64,000 nucleotides of DNA from Streptomyces fildesensis (GCF_016107395.1 NZ_JAAIKO010000010.1:1-64000), one strand, 5' to 3'. Shown: positions 8,009-18,498, counted from the first letter of the stretch. Made by a program: numbers and translations. Notes: generated by a model not told the origin, from the sequence alone.

Positions 8009-9589
8009 ATGAACAATCTCGACTGGGCCGTACTCATCGCCTACTTCGGCGTGATGATCGCGATCGGAGTCTGGTCGCACAAGCGCATCGACGATGTCGG
8101 CGACTACTTCACCGCCGGCGGCAAGATGCCCTGGTGGCTGGCGGGCATCTCGCACCACATGTCCGGTTACAGCGCGGTGATGTTCACCGGATACGCGGGC
8201 ATCGCCTACAAGTACGGGGTGACGTCCTACGTCACCTGGTCCTTCCCGATCGCGATCGGGATCGCCATCGGCGCCAACCTGTTCGCGCCCCGGATCAGCC
8301 GGCTGCGCTCCCGGCTGCATGTCGCCTCGCCGCTCGAATACCTCAAGAACCGGTACAACCTCACCACCCAGCAGGCGCTCGCCTGGTCCGGTGTGCTGCT
8401 GAAGATCGTCGACGTGGGCGCCAAGTGGGCGGCCATCGCGACCCTGCTGTCGGTGTTCACCGGCGTCACGATCACCCAGGGCATCGTCATCACCGGCGCG
8501 ATCACCGCCGTCTACTGCACCGTCGGCGGTCTGTGGGCCGACGCGCTCACCGAACTGGGGCAGTTCGTCATCCAGCTGCTGGCCGGTCTCGCCATGCTGG
8601 TGGCCGCCCTCAGCAAGATCGGCGGCATCAGCGGGATCTGGAACGTCTGGGACGACCCGAAGCTGCAGGGGCACACCAGCGGCACCGCGGGGCCGTACAC
8701 GCTGATCTTCCTGCTGGCGTATCTGTTCATCAAGACCTTCGAGTACAACGGCGGCATGTGGAACCAGGCCCAGCGCTACATGGCCACCGCCAACGCCAAG
8801 GAGGCCGTCCGCTCGGCCCGGCTCTCCGCCGCCCTGTGGTTCATCTGGCCGCTGGTGCTCTTCTTCCCGATGTGGGTCTCCCCGCTGCTGGTGACCGCCA
8901 AGAAGCCCGACGGGTCGGACTCGTACGGCCTGATGGTCGAGCAACTGCTGCCGCACGGACTGCTGGGACTGGTCGTCGTCGGCTTCTTCTCGCACACCAT
9001 GGCCATGTGCTCCTCCGACGCCAACGCCATCGCGGCCGTCGTCACGCGCGACATCGCCCCGGCGTTCTCCAAGACGGCACGGGCCTGGACCCAGCGCGCC
9101 GGACTGATCGCCGCGCGGCTCACCACGCTCGCCTTCCTCGGCCTGTCCATGGCGATCGCCACCCAGGTCAACTCGCCCACCTTCAAGGACATCATCACCA
9201 TCGTCATCAAGTGGGTGGCGGGACTGATGGGGCCGATCGCCATCCCCTTCATGCTCGGCCTGCTGCGACCGTTCCGTAAGTCCGGGCCGACCGCCGCGCT
9301 CACCAGCTGGGCGATGGGTCTCCTGGCGTTCTACCTGCTCAACTACCCGGTCAATGACGCGATCGACGGCGGGGTGAACCTGGAGTACCAGATCTCGGTA
9401 CCGCTCGCCGTCTCGCTCGTCCTGTACATCGTCATCGGCTTCATCAAGCCGGAGGACACCCCGGAGCGGGACGCGCTGCTGGAGAAGATCAACACGGACG
9501 GTGGCGGCGACAGCGGTTCCGCCGCGGCCGCGGCCGTCCCGGAGCCGGCCAAGCCGCAGGACACGGCGGCGGTCCCCGCCAACGACTGA
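8009..9589 (+). CDS. Sodium:solute symporter (SSF family)
   Basis: 526 residues from the ATG at 8009, which follows GGAGGGGAC; an in-frame extension to 7883 is rejected because it lacks a ribosome site. Integral membrane protein with about 13 hydrophobic segments. The N-terminal IAYFGVMIAIGVWSHKR...DYFTAGGKMPWWLAG is the SSF family opening, and GISHHMSGYSAVMFTG lies in the first core helices. The C-terminus is an Ala/Pro-rich cytoplasmic tail after residue 500. SSF transporters take up sugars, carboxylates or amino acids with Na+; substrate unknown. A hairpin separates it from the convergent gene downstream. Confidence 0.9.
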   Translation: MNNLDWAVLIAYFGVMIAIGVWSHKRIDDVGDYFTAGGKMPWWLAGISHHMSGYSAVMFTGYAGIAYKYGVTSYVTWSFPIAIGIAIGANLFAPRISRLRSRLHVASPLEYLKNRYNLTTQQALAWSGVLLKIVDVGAKWAAIATLLSVFTGVTITQGIVITGAITAVYCTVGGLWADALTELGQFVIQLLAGLAMLVAALSKIGGISGIWNVWDDPKLQGHTSGTAGPYTLIFLLAYLFIKTFEYNGGMWNQAQRYMATANAKEAVRSARLSAALWFIWPLVLFFPMWVSPLLVTAKKPDGSDSYGLMVEQLLPHGLLGLVVVGFFSHTMAMCSSDANAIAAVVTRDIAPAFSKTARAWTQRAGLIAARLTTLAFLGLSMAIATQVNSPTFKDIITIVIKWVAGLMGPIAIPFMLGLLRPFRKSGPTAALTSWAMGLLAFYLLNYPVNDAIDGGVNLEYQISVPLAVSLVLYIVIGFIKPEDTPERDALLEKINTDGGGDSGSAAAAAVPEPAKPQDTAAVPAND

Positions 9590-9605
9590 GGCGGCGGCTA
9601 CGAAA

Positions 9606-9641
9606 CGTAAGGGCCGGTCCTCCAGGGGACCGGTCCTTACG
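9606..9641. terminator. Bidirectional terminator hairpin
   Basis: 15-bp stem CGTAAGGGCCGGTCC (9606-9620) / GGACCGGTCCTTACG (9627-9641) with one G-U pair and a 6-nt loop, between the convergent symporter and ADP-ribosylglycohydrolase genes. It overlaps the latter's TAA stop. Confidence 0.8.
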
Positions 9642-10740
9642 CGTTCGGGTAGCGCTCCAGCCAGGACGGTGACGACCCGGCCGGGCCGTGCAGCGCCGGG
9701 GCCTGTGTCATCTCCATCGCGAAGTCGTCGGCGAGCTGCAGGATCGTGCCGCGCCCCTCCAGCTCCGCTATCCACGACGGCGGCAGCGCCGTCTCGCCGT
9801 GCTGCGCGCCCAGCAGGTTGCCGCAGACCGAACCGGTCGAGTCGCTGTCCCCGCCGTGGTTCACCGCCAGCAGCAGGCCGTGCCGGACGTCCTCGGCGAC
9901 GAGCGCGCAGTACACGCCGATCGCCAGCGCCTCCTCCGCCGTCCAGCCCTCCCCCAGCGACTCCACGCGCTCCGGTGACGGCATCCCCTGCCGGACGGCG
10001 CCCAGCGCCCGCTGCAGGGCGTCCGTGGTCTCCTGGTGGTCGGGGCGCGAGCCGAGCAGCGCCAGCGCGTGCTGCACGGCGCCGTCGAGCGCGTCGCCGC
10101 GCGCCAGCCCGTGCACGATGACGGCGAACGCACCCGCGGCCAGCTGCCCGGTGGGGTGGCCGTGGGTCTGCGCCGCGCACTCGACCGCGAGCTGGAACAC
10201 CAGCCCCGGCTCCCAGCCGACCAGCAGCCCGAACGGCGCCGAGCGCATCACCGTGCCACAGCCCTTGGAGTCGGGGTTCTTCGGATGCTCGACGGTGCCC
10301 ATCCGGTCGTCTCCGAGCCCGTTCAGGCACGCCCGGCCGGGCGCGCGGCGCGCGTACAGCCACTCCTCGCGCGCCAGCCAGCCGGTGTCCTTGCGGCGCT
10401 CGTCGGGCCCCCAGTCGCTCTGGGTGGCCGCCCAGCGCAGATAGGCGCGGTGCACGTCGGTGGGCGGATGCCAGGCGCCGCTGTCGCGCCGCACCTGGGC
10501 CCGTATCAAGCCTTCCGTGGTGAAAAGGGTCATCTGGGTGTCGTCGGTGACCGTGCCCCGGCGGCCGAACGCCGGCACGAAGTCCGTGACGCCGTCCGGG
10601 CCGTGCTCCGCCCGGATCGCCTTCAGCGAGTCGAACTCGATGCCCGCGCCCAGCGCGTCGCCGATCGCCCCGCCGAGCAGGCAGCCGCGTACGCGGCTGC
10701 GGAAATCCTGCTGCTGCGCCCGTCCCCAAACCGCCGTCAA
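9637..10740 (-). CDS. ADP-ribosylglycohydrolase family protein
   Basis: 367 residues. It has the DraG/ADP-ribosylglycohydrolase motifs that bind the two Mg ions: GGAIGDALGAG near residue 24, TVTDDTQMTLF near 63 and NHGGDSDSTGSVCGNLLGA near 295. The family hydrolyses ADP-ribose from proteins or small molecules. The TTG start at 10740 is supported by AAGGGG about 6 nt upstream. As far as I recall, the fbiC neighbourhood of Streptomyces coelicolor carries a similar gene, so this is probably core chromosome. The target is unknown. Confidence 0.88.
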   Translation of the reverse strand: MTAVWGRAQQQDFRSRVRGCLLGGAIGDALGAGIEFDSLKAIRAEHGPDGVTDFVPAFGRRGTVTDDTQMTLFTTEGLIRAQVRRDSGAWHPPTDVHRAYLRWAATQSDWGPDERRKDTGWLAREEWLYARRAPGRACLNGLGDDRMGTVEHPKNPDSKGCGTVMRSAPFGLLVGWEPGLVFQLAVECAAQTHGHPTGQLAAGAFAVIVHGLARGDALDGAVQHALALLGSRPDHQETTDALQRALGAVRQGMPSPERVESLGEGWTAEEALAIGVYCALVAEDVRHGLLLAVNHGGDSDSTGSVCGNLLGAQHGETALPPSWIAELEGRGTILQLADDFAMEMTQAPALHGPAGSSPSWLERYPNA

Positions 10741-10950
10741 AGCGAGCCCCTTCGGTCAGCAGCTGTCAGTCGCAGCACGATAGTCGACATTGCCGCTCAC
10801 GTCCCGTGTCCCCGACGGCACAGGGGGTGCACCGGCCAGGGCTCGTCGCACGCCCCCACGGCCCGTCGCACGCCCCCTGTCCGTACGCCGTCCGCCCCCA
10901 TCACGGATGCCGTCCGTCCCCTCCACCGCCGTCCCCTCCACCGCCGTCCC

Positions 10951-13539
10951 CTACGCGTCGAGCACCGGCAGCAACTCCGGCAGATGGCCGTCGGAGGCGA
11001 GGCCCGCCGCCTGGCGCTCCGCGGAGACCTCGCCGTACAGGGTGGTGCGCTGACGGGCCGGCCGGCCGGCCGATTCCGCGATGGCGACCAGGTCCTGGAT
11101 CGACCGGTAGGAGCCGTAACTGGAGCCGGCCATCCGGGAGATGGTCTCCTCCATCAACGTGCCGCCCAGGTCGTTCGCCCCGGAGCGCAGCATCTCCGCC
11201 GCGCCCTCCGCGCCCAGCTTGACCCAACTCGTCTGGATGTTGGGGATATGGGTGTGCAGCAGCAGCCGGGCCATCGCCGTGACCGCCCGGTTGTCCCGCA
11301 GCGTCGGGCCGGGGCGGGCGATACCGGCCAGGTAGACGGGCGCGTTGGTGTGGATGAAGGGCAGCGTCACGAACTCCGTGAAGCCGCCGGTCTCCTGCTG
11401 GATCTCGGCGAGCAGCCGCAGATGGCCCAGCCAGTGGTGCGGCTGGTCCACATGCCCGTACATCATCGTGGAGGACGAGCGCAGGCCCAGCGAGTGCGCG
11501 GCCTTCACGACCTCCACCCACGTCGCCGTCGGCAGCTTGCCCTTGGTGAGGACCCAGCGCACCTCGTCGTCCAGGATCTCGGCGGCCGTGCCGGGGATCG
11601 AGTCGAGCCCGGCCTCCTGGGCCGCCGCCAGCCAGTCGCGGATCGACATGCCCGTACGCGTCGCCCCGTTGGCGACCTCCATCGGCGAGAAGGCGTGCAC
11701 GTGCATGCCCGGCACGCGCTCCTTCACCGCCCGCGCGATGTCGAAGTACGCGGTGCCCGGCAGGTCCGGGTGGATACCGCCCTGCATGCACACCTCGGTC
11801 GCGCCGACCTCCCACGCCTGCTCGGCGCGGTCGGCGACCTGCGACAGGGACAGCGTGTACGCGTCCGCGTCGGTGCGGCGCTGCGCGAAGGCGCAGAACC
11901 GGCAGCCGGTGTAGCAGACGTTGGTGAAGTTGATGTTCCTGGTGACGATGTACGTGACCTCGTCGCCGACCGTGTCGCGCCGCACGTCGTCCGCGATCCG
12001 GCACAGCGCGTCCAGCGCCGGGCCGTCCGCGTGCAGCAGCGCGAGCGCCTGCTCGTCGGTGAGCTTCGTCGGATCGTCCGCGGCCGTCGCGAGCGCGGAC
12101 CGTACGTCCCCGTCGACGCGGTCCGGCACCATGCCGGGCGCCGCCTGCTCGCGCAGCGACTCCCAGTCGCCGTACACGTCGTCGAAGTCGTCCCTGCGGT
12201 CGCCGGTGCGCCCGGTGGTGTCGATCGTCGCGTGCAGGTCGGTGCGGCCGGTGGCCGTGAACGCCTCGTCCGGCTCCTGCCAGAGCAGCCCGACGGGCTT
12301 CGCGTCCTCGTCCGCCAGCGCCGTTTCGGGGTCCGCGAGGGCCCGGACGTGCGGCAGCAGCCGCGGGTCGAGCCACGGCTCGCCGCGCTGGATGAACTCG
12401 GGGTAGATCGTGAGCCGCTCGCGCAGCGTGAACCCGGCGGCGGCGGTCCTCTCGGCCAGCTCGTCGATGTTCGGCCACGGGCGCTCGGGGTTGACGTGGT
12501 CGGGGGTCAGCGGGGACACCCCGCCCCAGTCGTCGATCCCCGCGTCGATGAATCGCGCGTACTCCCCGTCCACCAGGTTCGGCGGCGCCTGGACGCGGGC
12601 CGCCGGGCCGAGGAGCAGCCGGGCGACCGCGATCGCCGCCGCCAGCTCCTCCAGCTCCGCGTCCGGCATGCCGCGCATCGCCGTGTCCGGCTTGGCGCGG
12701 AAGTTCTGGATGATCACTTCCTGGATGCCGTGGTACTGGCGGGCGATCTTCCGTATCGCGAACAGTGATTCGGCGCGCTCCGCGTATGTCTCCCCGATCC
12801 CGATCAGAATGCCGGTGGTGAACGGGACGTTGGAGCGGCCGGCGTCCTCGAGGACCCGCAGCCGTACGGCCGGGTCCTTGTCGGGCGAGCCGTAGTGCGG
12901 GCCGCCGGGCTCGGACCAGAGCCGGGTCGCCGTCGTCTCCAGCATCATGCCCATCGACGGCGCGACCGGCTTGAGACGCTGCAGGTCCTGCCACGACAGA
13001 ACGCCGGGGTTCAGGTGCGGCAGCAGTCCAGTCTCCTCCAGCACCCGGATCGCCATCGCGCGCACATACGCGAGCGTGTCGTCGTACCCGTGCGCGTCCA
13101 GCCACTCCCGCGCCTCGGGCCAGCGCTCCTCCGGACGGTCCCCGAGCGTGAACAGGGCCTCCTTGCAGCCCATTTCCGCGCCCTTGCGCGCGATGTCGAG
13201 GACCTCGTCGGGAGACAGGTACATCCCGTGCCCCTCGCGGCGCAGCTTGCCGGGCACCGTCACGAAGGTGCAGTAATGGCACTTGTCACGGCACAGCCGG
13301 GTCAGCGGGATGAAGACCTTCCGCGAGTACGTGATCACCCCGGGACGGCCGGCCGTCTCCAGGCCCGCGTCACGCACCCGGGCCGCGGTCGCGGACAGGT
13401 CCACCAGGTCGTCACCACGTGCCTGCAGCAGCACCGCCGCCTCGGCGGTGTCCAGCGCGACTCCGTCGCGGGCACGCTTCAGCGCGCGCCGCATGCCGTT
13501 GGTAGTGGGGGTCGGCTCCTCGGGGCGGGACAGGCTCAT
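10951..13539 (-). CDS. fbiC: FO synthase, fused CofG-CofH (coenzyme F420 biosynthesis)
   Basis: 862 residues from the ATG at 13539, which has GGGAG 6 nt upstream; the ATG six bases earlier overlaps that site and is unlikely. Two radical-SAM modules are seen: CofG with C-xxx-C-xx-C at about residues 83/87/90 (LCRDKCHYC), and CofH with CYTGCRFC near 542-549. The fusion makes FO, the deazaflavin chromophore of F420, from 5-amino-6-ribitylaminouracil and tyrosine, using two SAM-dependent radical steps. Fused length is normal for actinobacteria. F420 is the expected cofactor of the LLM oxidoreductases at 13.7 and 20.6 kb (and perhaps 18.5 kb) and of the Ddn-like protein at 39.7 kb, so context and function agree. 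Confidence 0.96.
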   Translation of the reverse strand: MSLSRPEEPTPTTNGMRRALKRARDGVALDTAEAAVLLQARGDDLVDLSATAARVRDAGLETAGRPGVITYSRKVFIPLTRLCRDKCHYCTFVTVPGKLRREGHGMYLSPDEVLDIARKGAEMGCKEALFTLGDRPEERWPEAREWLDAHGYDDTLAYVRAMAIRVLEETGLLPHLNPGVLSWQDLQRLKPVAPSMGMMLETTATRLWSEPGGPHYGSPDKDPAVRLRVLEDAGRSNVPFTTGILIGIGETYAERAESLFAIRKIARQYHGIQEVIIQNFRAKPDTAMRGMPDAELEELAAAIAVARLLLGPAARVQAPPNLVDGEYARFIDAGIDDWGGVSPLTPDHVNPERPWPNIDELAERTAAAGFTLRERLTIYPEFIQRGEPWLDPRLLPHVRALADPETALADEDAKPVGLLWQEPDEAFTATGRTDLHATIDTTGRTGDRRDDFDDVYGDWESLREQAAPGMVPDRVDGDVRSALATAADDPTKLTDEQALALLHADGPALDALCRIADDVRRDTVGDEVTYIVTRNINFTNVCYTGCRFCAFAQRRTDADAYTLSLSQVADRAEQAWEVGATEVCMQGGIHPDLPGTAYFDIARAVKERVPGMHVHAFSPMEVANGATRTGMSIRDWLAAAQEAGLDSIPGTAAEILDDEVRWVLTKGKLPTATWVEVVKAAHSLGLRSSSTMMYGHVDQPHHWLGHLRLLAEIQQETGGFTEFVTLPFIHTNAPVYLAGIARPGPTLRDNRAVTAMARLLLHTHIPNIQTSWVKLGAEGAAEMLRSGANDLGGTLMEETISRMAGSSYGSYRSIQDLVAIAESAGRPARQRTTLYGEVSAERQAAGLASDGHLPELLPVLDA

Positions 13540-13657
13540 GGTCATCTCCCGAGCATAGGTCGCTGCCCGGCACGCGGGGTCATGGCATTTGCTATGGCGT
13601 TGGCCACCCGGGGGGCGGTGTGGGTCGCAGGGACCGCGCGTGGTCGTACGGCGCGGG

Positions 13658-14482
13658 TCACAGGAACCGCGCGTAGTCGTCCAGCACGCGCAGCACCTCG
13701 TCCTCGCCGGCCGGTGGCAGCTGGACCACGCACTCCTCGATGCCCAGCTCACCGAAGTGCGCGAGCTTTCCCTCGGTCGGGCGCACCGCCGACGGAACGA
13801 TCTGCGGCCCGCCCGGTCCGCGGCCCGCCCCGTCCCATACCTCCCGCAGCCGCGGCAGCGCGTCGGCGAGGCCGCCGCCCCCGATCGGCATCCAGCCGTC
13901 CGCGTAGTCCGCGATGTGTCCGAACAGTTTCGGCCCGGCGGCCCCGCCGACCAGCGTCCGCAGCGGACCCACCGGCTTCGGATGGGCCTGGCTCGCCGCC
14001 ACCGACGCGAACTCCCCCGCGTACGCCGTCGGCTCGGGCGCCCACAGCGCCCGCATCACCCGCATCCGGTCCCGTACGAGATCGCGCCGGCGCGCCCACT
14101 CCACTCCGTGGTCCGCCGCCTCCTCCACGTTCCAGCCGAAACCCACCCCGAGCGTGAACCGCCCGCCCGAGAGGTGGTCGAGCGTCGCGATCTGCTTCGC
14201 CAGCACGATCGGATCGTGCTGCGCGACCAGCGTGATGGCGGTCCCCAGCGCGATCCGCCGGGTGACCGCCGCGGCGGCCGCGAGCGCGGTGAACGGGTCG
14301 AGCGTCCGCCCGTACTCGCGCGGCAGCGGCTCCCCCATCGGCGCCGGCGTGGTCCTGGCCACCGGAATGTGCGTGTGCTCCGGCAGGAACAGCCCGGCGA
14401 ACCCGCGCTGCTCCAGTTCCTCGGCGAGGCGCACGGGGCCGATGGTCTCGTCGGTCAGGAAGATCGTGGTGTTGATCCGCAC
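13658..14482 (-). CDS. LLM-class F420-dependent oxidoreductase
   Basis: 274 residues, TIM-barrel luciferase-like monooxygenase fold. The start is GTG at 14482 with GGAGG exactly 6 nt upstream; a TTG two codons earlier overlaps the spacer. Family signatures: [19 protein letters not shown] (a short strand then E-H), [41 protein letters not shown] in the middle, and a [10 protein letters not shown] phosphate-binding segment. Such enzymes use F420H2 or reduced flavin for hydride transfer. It sits 118 bp downstream of the PHP gene (divergent) and next to fbiC, supporting F420 rather than FMN. No regulon operator is in front of it. Confidence 0.88.
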   Translation of the reverse strand: MRINTTIFLTDETIGPVRLAEELEQRGFAGLFLPEHTHIPVARTTPAPMGEPLPREYGRTLDPFTALAAAAAVTRRIALGTAITLVAQHDPIVLAKQIATLDHLSGGRFTLGVGFGWNVEEAADHGVEWARRRDLVRDRMRVMRALWAPEPTAYAGEFASVAASQAHPKPVGPLRTLVGGAAGPKLFGHIADYADGWMPIGGGGLADALPRLREVWDGAGRGPGGPQIVPSAVRPTEGKLAHFGELGIEECVVQLPPAGEDEVLRVLDDYARFL

Positions 14483-14646
14483 GGGCAACCTCCGGTTGAG
14501 GGTGGAGTCGAACTTCGTTCAGCTACGTGTGCGTTTGCATGCGATCCGGTCATCCGCCGGCCGCTCGCCGTTCCGGCCTCCGACGCTCCGGAGTAGAACA
14601 GTTCGCTGCGGAACCTCCCACCCCTCTCGCCCAGGAGGCACGACGG

Positions 14647-16209
14647 ATGGAACGACGCGAAGTTCTCAAGTTCACAGCGCTCGCGGGAGCCACCGGAGTG
14701 TTTACGCTGGCTCCTGTGAGCTTCGCTGGAGCCGAGCCCGCGGGCGCGGGTGCGCAGGACAGCGCCCCCGCGGCCGAGGAGACCCGTACCGTCACCGGGC
14801 ATCTGCCCACGGGTGTGGCGGACTTCGTCTACCTGCCCGTGAACGTGCCGCACGGCGTCCGTGAGATCGCCGTCTCGTACACCTACGACCGGCCGGCCGT
14901 GCCCGTCGGAACCGTCGGCAACGCCTGCGACATCGGCATCTTCGACCAGCACGGCACCGCGCTCGGCGGCAAGGGCTTCCGCGGCTGGTCCGGCGGCGCC
15001 CGCACCGCATTCACGATCAGCGCCGAGCAGGCCACGCCGGGGTATCTCGCGGGACCGGTCTCTCCCGGCACCTGGAACGTCGTCCTCGGGCCGTACACCG
15101 TCGCCCCACAGGGGCTGGACTACTCCGTCACCATCACCCTGCGCTACGGCCCGCGGGGCACCACCCCGGCGCCCACCTACCCGCCGCAGCACGCCAAGGG
15201 GCGCGGCCGCGCCTGGTACCGCGGCGACTGCCATCTGCACACCGTCCACTCCGACGGGCAGCGCACCCCGGCCGAGGTCACCGCCGCCGCGCGCGCCGCC
15301 GGACTCGACTTCATCAACACCAGCGAGCACAACACCACGTCCGCGCACTCCGTCTACGGGCCGCTCGCCGGCGACGACCTGCTCGTCCTCACCGGCGAGG
15401 AGATCACCACCCGCAACGGCCACTACCTGGCCATCGGCACGGACCCCGGCGTCTGGTTCGACTGGCGCTACCGCGCCCGCGACGACGCGTACGCGCGGTT
15501 CGCGCGCAAGATCCGCGGGGCGGGCGGCCTGGTGGTGCCGGCCCATCCGTACGGGATCTTCCCCGCCAGCCAGTGGAAGTTCGGCTACGACCAGGCGGAC
15601 GCCATCGAGGTCTGGAACGGCCCCTGGGGCCCCGACGACGAGCTCTCCCTCAACACCTGGGACAACCTCCTCACGGCGTCCACCCGCGGCGACGGTCACT
15701 GGATCCCCGCCATGGGCAACTCGGACGCCCACCGCGAGCCGCAGGTCGTGGGCCTCCCCCAGACGGTCGTCCTCGCGGACGGCCTTGACCGTGCGGCTCT
15801 GCTCGCGGGAATCCGCGCGGGGCGCAGCTGGCTCGCGGAGTCGTCCGACGTCCAGCTCGCTTTCACGGCCACCGGGCCGCATGGGGAGCATGCGGGGATC
15901 GGGGAGCGGCTGGTGGTGGGGGCGGAGGACGTCGTGACGGTGCGGCTGGAGGTGTCGGGGGTGCCGGGGGTGCCGGTTGGGGGCGGGGTGTTCGGGGCGC
16001 AGGTGCGGTTGATGACGGACGAGGGCCAGATGTTCGCCACGCAGCTTGCTCCCTCCGGCGGGGCGGGTTCCGTTGAGTGGCGGACGACGGCGTCGCTGGC
16101 GGCGTACGTCCGGGCGGAGGTGCGGCATCCGGTTACTGACGGTGGGGTGAGTGGGCTTCCGGGGGCGGTTGCTGCGCTGACGAATCCGATGTGGCTGAAC
16201 GTTCGGTAG
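14647..16209 (+). CDS. Exported CehA/McbA-type PHP-domain metallohydrolase
   Basis: 520 residues from the ATG at 14647 (MERREVLKFTALAG), after GGAGG. The N-terminal RREVLK plus hydrophobic stretch and AGA looks like a twin-arginine signal peptide. A beta-rich N-terminal region is followed by a PHP domain: GDCHLHTVHSDG near residues 193-204, a TSEHN motif near 225, a VPAHP segment near 297 and NSDAHRE near 357. These are the metal-binding motifs of the CehA/McbA carbaryl-hydrolase-like family. The role is probably extracytoplasmic hydrolysis of a phosphoester, ester or amide; substrate unknown. The gene ends at palindromic repeat copy B. Confidence 0.85.
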   Translation: MERREVLKFTALAGATGVFTLAPVSFAGAEPAGAGAQDSAPAAEETRTVTGHLPTGVADFVYLPVNVPHGVREIAVSYTYDRPAVPVGTVGNACDIGIFDQHGTALGGKGFRGWSGGARTAFTISAEQATPGYLAGPVSPGTWNVVLGPYTVAPQGLDYSVTITLRYGPRGTTPAPTYPPQHAKGRGRAWYRGDCHLHTVHSDGQRTPAEVTAAARAAGLDFINTSEHNTTSAHSVYGPLAGDDLLVLTGEEITTRNGHYLAIGTDPGVWFDWRYRARDDAYARFARKIRGAGGLVVPAHPYGIFPASQWKFGYDQADAIEVWNGPWGPDDELSLNTWDNLLTASTRGDGHWIPAMGNSDAHREPQVVGLPQTVVLADGLDRAALLAGIRAGRSWLAESSDVQLAFTATGPHGEHAGIGERLVVGAEDVVTVRLEVSGVPGVPVGGGVFGAQVRLMTDEGQMFATQLAPSGGAGSVEWRTTASLAAYVRAEVRHPVTDGGVSGLPGAVAALTNPMWLNVR

Positions 16210-16230
16210 GGGTCGGGGGCCGGGCCCTCC

Positions 16231-16305
16231 GGGGGAGGGGTCCGAAATCGTATATTTACGGGCCTGGCGGCCCACAAATACACGGCAGCATTTCGGACCC
16301 CTCCC
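16231..16305. repeat. Dispersed palindromic element, copy B (inverted orientation)
   Basis: Near-perfect 16-bp arms GGGAGGGGTCCGAAAT (16233-16248) and ATTTCGGACCCCTCCC (16290-16305) enclose TATTTACGGGCC-tggc-GGCCCACAAATA. It is the reverse orientation of the elements at 6628-6709 and 35625-35682. It lies between the convergent PHP hydrolase and amidohydrolase genes and could act as a bidirectional terminator. Confidence 0.85.
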
Positions 16306-16350
16306 CCTGCGGCCCCGTCCCCCTCACGTCACAACCGGCGCACTGGTGCG

Positions 16351-16640
16351 GGTGCCGATACACGTGCATCGGGTCCGTCCCCCGCCCCTTCACGTCCGCG
16401 GGTGCGGGGGCGGGTGCGCCACCGCCTCCGGATCCCTTGCGCCCGCGTCGAGTCTGCGGGCGGGTGCCGACGCTCGTGCATCTATGCCGGTATCGGGCGG
16501 GTGGGTGGGGAAAGCCCGCCGCAGGCGCAACGGCGGGCCAGGTGCCGACGCACATGCATCCGTACCGGCAAAGGGCGGGTGGGTGGGGAACCCGCCGCAG
16601 GCGCAACGGTGGGGCGGGCGCCGACGTACCGCACCCCGTC
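16351..16640. repeat. Imperfect tandem repeats, about 76-78 bp period, with internal hairpins
   Basis: GGTGCCGAYRC...GCATC motifs start at 16351, 16463, 16541 and (GGCGCCGACG) 16617. Two full units also share GGGCGGGTGGGTGGGGAA and GCAGGCGCAACGG. Each full unit contains a small hairpin, for example GCCCGCC (16514-16520) / GGCGGGC (16532-16538). With copy B this fills the 439-bp gap between 16210 and 16648. No credible gene was seen here. Confidence 0.7.
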
Positions 16641-16648
16641 AGTGCCCG

Positions 16649-18388
16649 TTACACCGTGTGGACGGATGCCGTGTCGCGGCCCGACCGCAACACCGTTCCG
16701 GGGACGGCGCCGGTGATTTCGTCGTCTCTGATCGTCTCGACGCCGTTGACCCGTACGGAGACGATGCCGATCGCGCGCGAGTCGAGTCGGGGGCTATTGC
16801 CCGGGAGGTCGTGGACGAGGGTGGCGATGCCGGCGTCGATGCGGGTGGGGTCGAAGAGGACGAGGTCGGCGTAGTAGCCCTCGGTCACCCGGCCTCGGCC
16901 GCGGAGGCCGAAGAGCTGGGCGGGGTCGTCGGTGAGCATGCGGACGGCCTGTTCCAGGGGGACCAGGCGGCGGCCCCGGAGGCAGTCGCCGAGGAAGCGG
17001 GTGGTGTAGGGGGCGCCGCACATGCGGTCGAGGTGGGCGCCCGCGTCGGAGCCGCCGAGCATGACGTCCTCGTGTTCCCAGGTGCGGGCGCGGAGCGCCC
17101 AGCTGTCCGGGTCGTTGTCGGTGGGCATCGGCCACAGGACGGTCCGCATGTCGTCGTTGGCGCAGATCTCGACGATGGTCTCGAACGCCTCCTGGCCGCG
17201 TTCGGCGGCGATGTCCTTGACGACGCGGCCGCTGACGCCGGTGTTGGCCTCGGAGTAGGTGTCGCCGATGACGTAGCGGCCGAAGTTGGCGAGGCGGCGG
17301 AAGACGCCGGCTTCGGGGCTGTTGGCGCTGCGGAGCATTTCGGCGCGGACGGCGGGGTCGCGGAGTTTCGCGATGCGTTCGGGGATGGGGAGGTTGAGGA
17401 TCTCGCCCCAGCCGGGGATGAGGTTGAGGGCGCAGAACGTGCCGAGGGACATGTTCATGGGCGTGAGGATCGGCATGGTGAGGGCGACGATGCGGCCGCC
17501 GGCCTTGCGGGCGCGTTCTGAGGCGGCGAGCTGGCGGGGGACGCGGGCCGGGACGGCGGCGTCGATGGTGAGGACGTTCCAGTTGAGGGGGCGTCCGGCG
17601 GCGGCGCTCATGTCGACGAAGAGGTCGATCTCCTCGTCCGCGAACTGGTCGAGGCAGCCGGCGACGATCGCCTCGATCTGGGTGCCCTCGTGTTCGCCGA
17701 CGGCGCGGGACAGGGCGATGAGTTCGTCGCGGCCGGCGTGCCGGGAGGCGACGGGTCGGCCGTCGCCGTCGGAGTGGGTGGAGGACTGGGTGGTGGACAG
17801 TCCCCAGCCGCCGGCGGCCATGGATTCGTGGAAGAGCTGGAGCATCTGCTCCAGCTGCTTCCCGGTCGGCTGTCCGCCGACGGCGTCCGGGCCCATGACG
17901 TGCCGGCGGAGCGCGCAGTGGCCGACCATGAAGCCGGCGTTGACGGCGATCCGGCCTTCGAGGGCGTCGAGGTACTCGCCGAAGGAGGACCAGGTCCAGT
18001 CGACGCCCTCCTCCAGGGCCTTGAGGGACATGCCCTCGACCTTGGACATCATGCGGCGCGTGTAGTCGGCGTCCTCGGGGCGGGCGGGGTTGAGCGGGGC
18101 CAGGGTGAAGCCGCAGTTGCCGCCCGCGATGGTGGTGACGCCGTGGTTCATGGACGGGGTGGCGAAGGGGTCCCAGAACAGCTGGGCGTCGTAGTGGGTG
18201 TGGGGGTCGACGAAGCCGGGGGTCAGGACGAGGCCGGTGGCGTCCTCTTCGGTCCTGGCGGGCTCCGTGACGGTGCCGGGTTCGGCGATGGTGGCGATCT
18301 TGCCGCCGCGCAGACCGACATCGGCGGTGTACGCGGGGGCTCCCGTGCCGTCCACCACGGTGGCGCCCTTGATCAGGTGGTCAAGCAT
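16649..18388 (-). CDS. N-acyl-D-amino-acid deacylase-like amidohydrolase
   Basis: 579 residues from the ATG at 18388, preceded by GGAGAGGTGAG; a GTG 12 bases earlier sits on that site. Amidohydrolase superfamily: an N-terminal beta sandwich, GFVDPHTHYD with the HxH metal motif at about 63-65, GVTTIAGGNCG near 87, and late GSDAGAHLD near 450. Family members hydrolyse N-acyl-D-amino acids or cyclic amides with Zn in the cytoplasm. No regulon operator is seen upstream, and a hairpin at 18499-18527 insulates it from the LLM gene before it. Membership in the catabolic system is by position only. Confidence 0.87.
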   Translation of the reverse strand: MLDHLIKGATVVDGTGAPAYTADVGLRGGKIATIAEPGTVTEPARTEEDATGLVLTPGFVDPHTHYDAQLFWDPFATPSMNHGVTTIAGGNCGFTLAPLNPARPEDADYTRRMMSKVEGMSLKALEEGVDWTWSSFGEYLDALEGRIAVNAGFMVGHCALRRHVMGPDAVGGQPTGKQLEQMLQLFHESMAAGGWGLSTTQSSTHSDGDGRPVASRHAGRDELIALSRAVGEHEGTQIEAIVAGCLDQFADEEIDLFVDMSAAAGRPLNWNVLTIDAAVPARVPRQLAASERARKAGGRIVALTMPILTPMNMSLGTFCALNLIPGWGEILNLPIPERIAKLRDPAVRAEMLRSANSPEAGVFRRLANFGRYVIGDTYSEANTGVSGRVVKDIAAERGQEAFETIVEICANDDMRTVLWPMPTDNDPDSWALRARTWEHEDVMLGGSDAGAHLDRMCGAPYTTRFLGDCLRGRRLVPLEQAVRMLTDDPAQLFGLRGRGRVTEGYYADLVLFDPTRIDAGIATLVHDLPGNSPRLDSRAIGIVSVRVNGVETIRDDEITGAVPGTVLRSGRDTASVHTV

Positions 18389-18498
18389 GGTCGATCTCAC
18401 CTCTCCGGGTTGTGAAGTCGTGCGGGCGTGGTTGCGCCTCCGGTCCGGACAGGTCGGCAGACCGCTGCCGTATGACGCCCTGTCCCGGCCGGAGGCGC

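Noticed and set aside
7982-10729. Very long open frame (over 900 codons) on the minus strand
   Set aside because: It runs antisense through the symporter and alternate-frame through the ADP-ribosylglycohydrolase gene, both with clear family motifs; its composition is Arg/Gly/Asp-rich as in GC-rich shadow frames.
16256-16606. 116-codon minus-strand frame with repeated Arg/His/Pro segments
   Set aside because: It is simply the translation of the non-coding tandem repeat and palindromic element.
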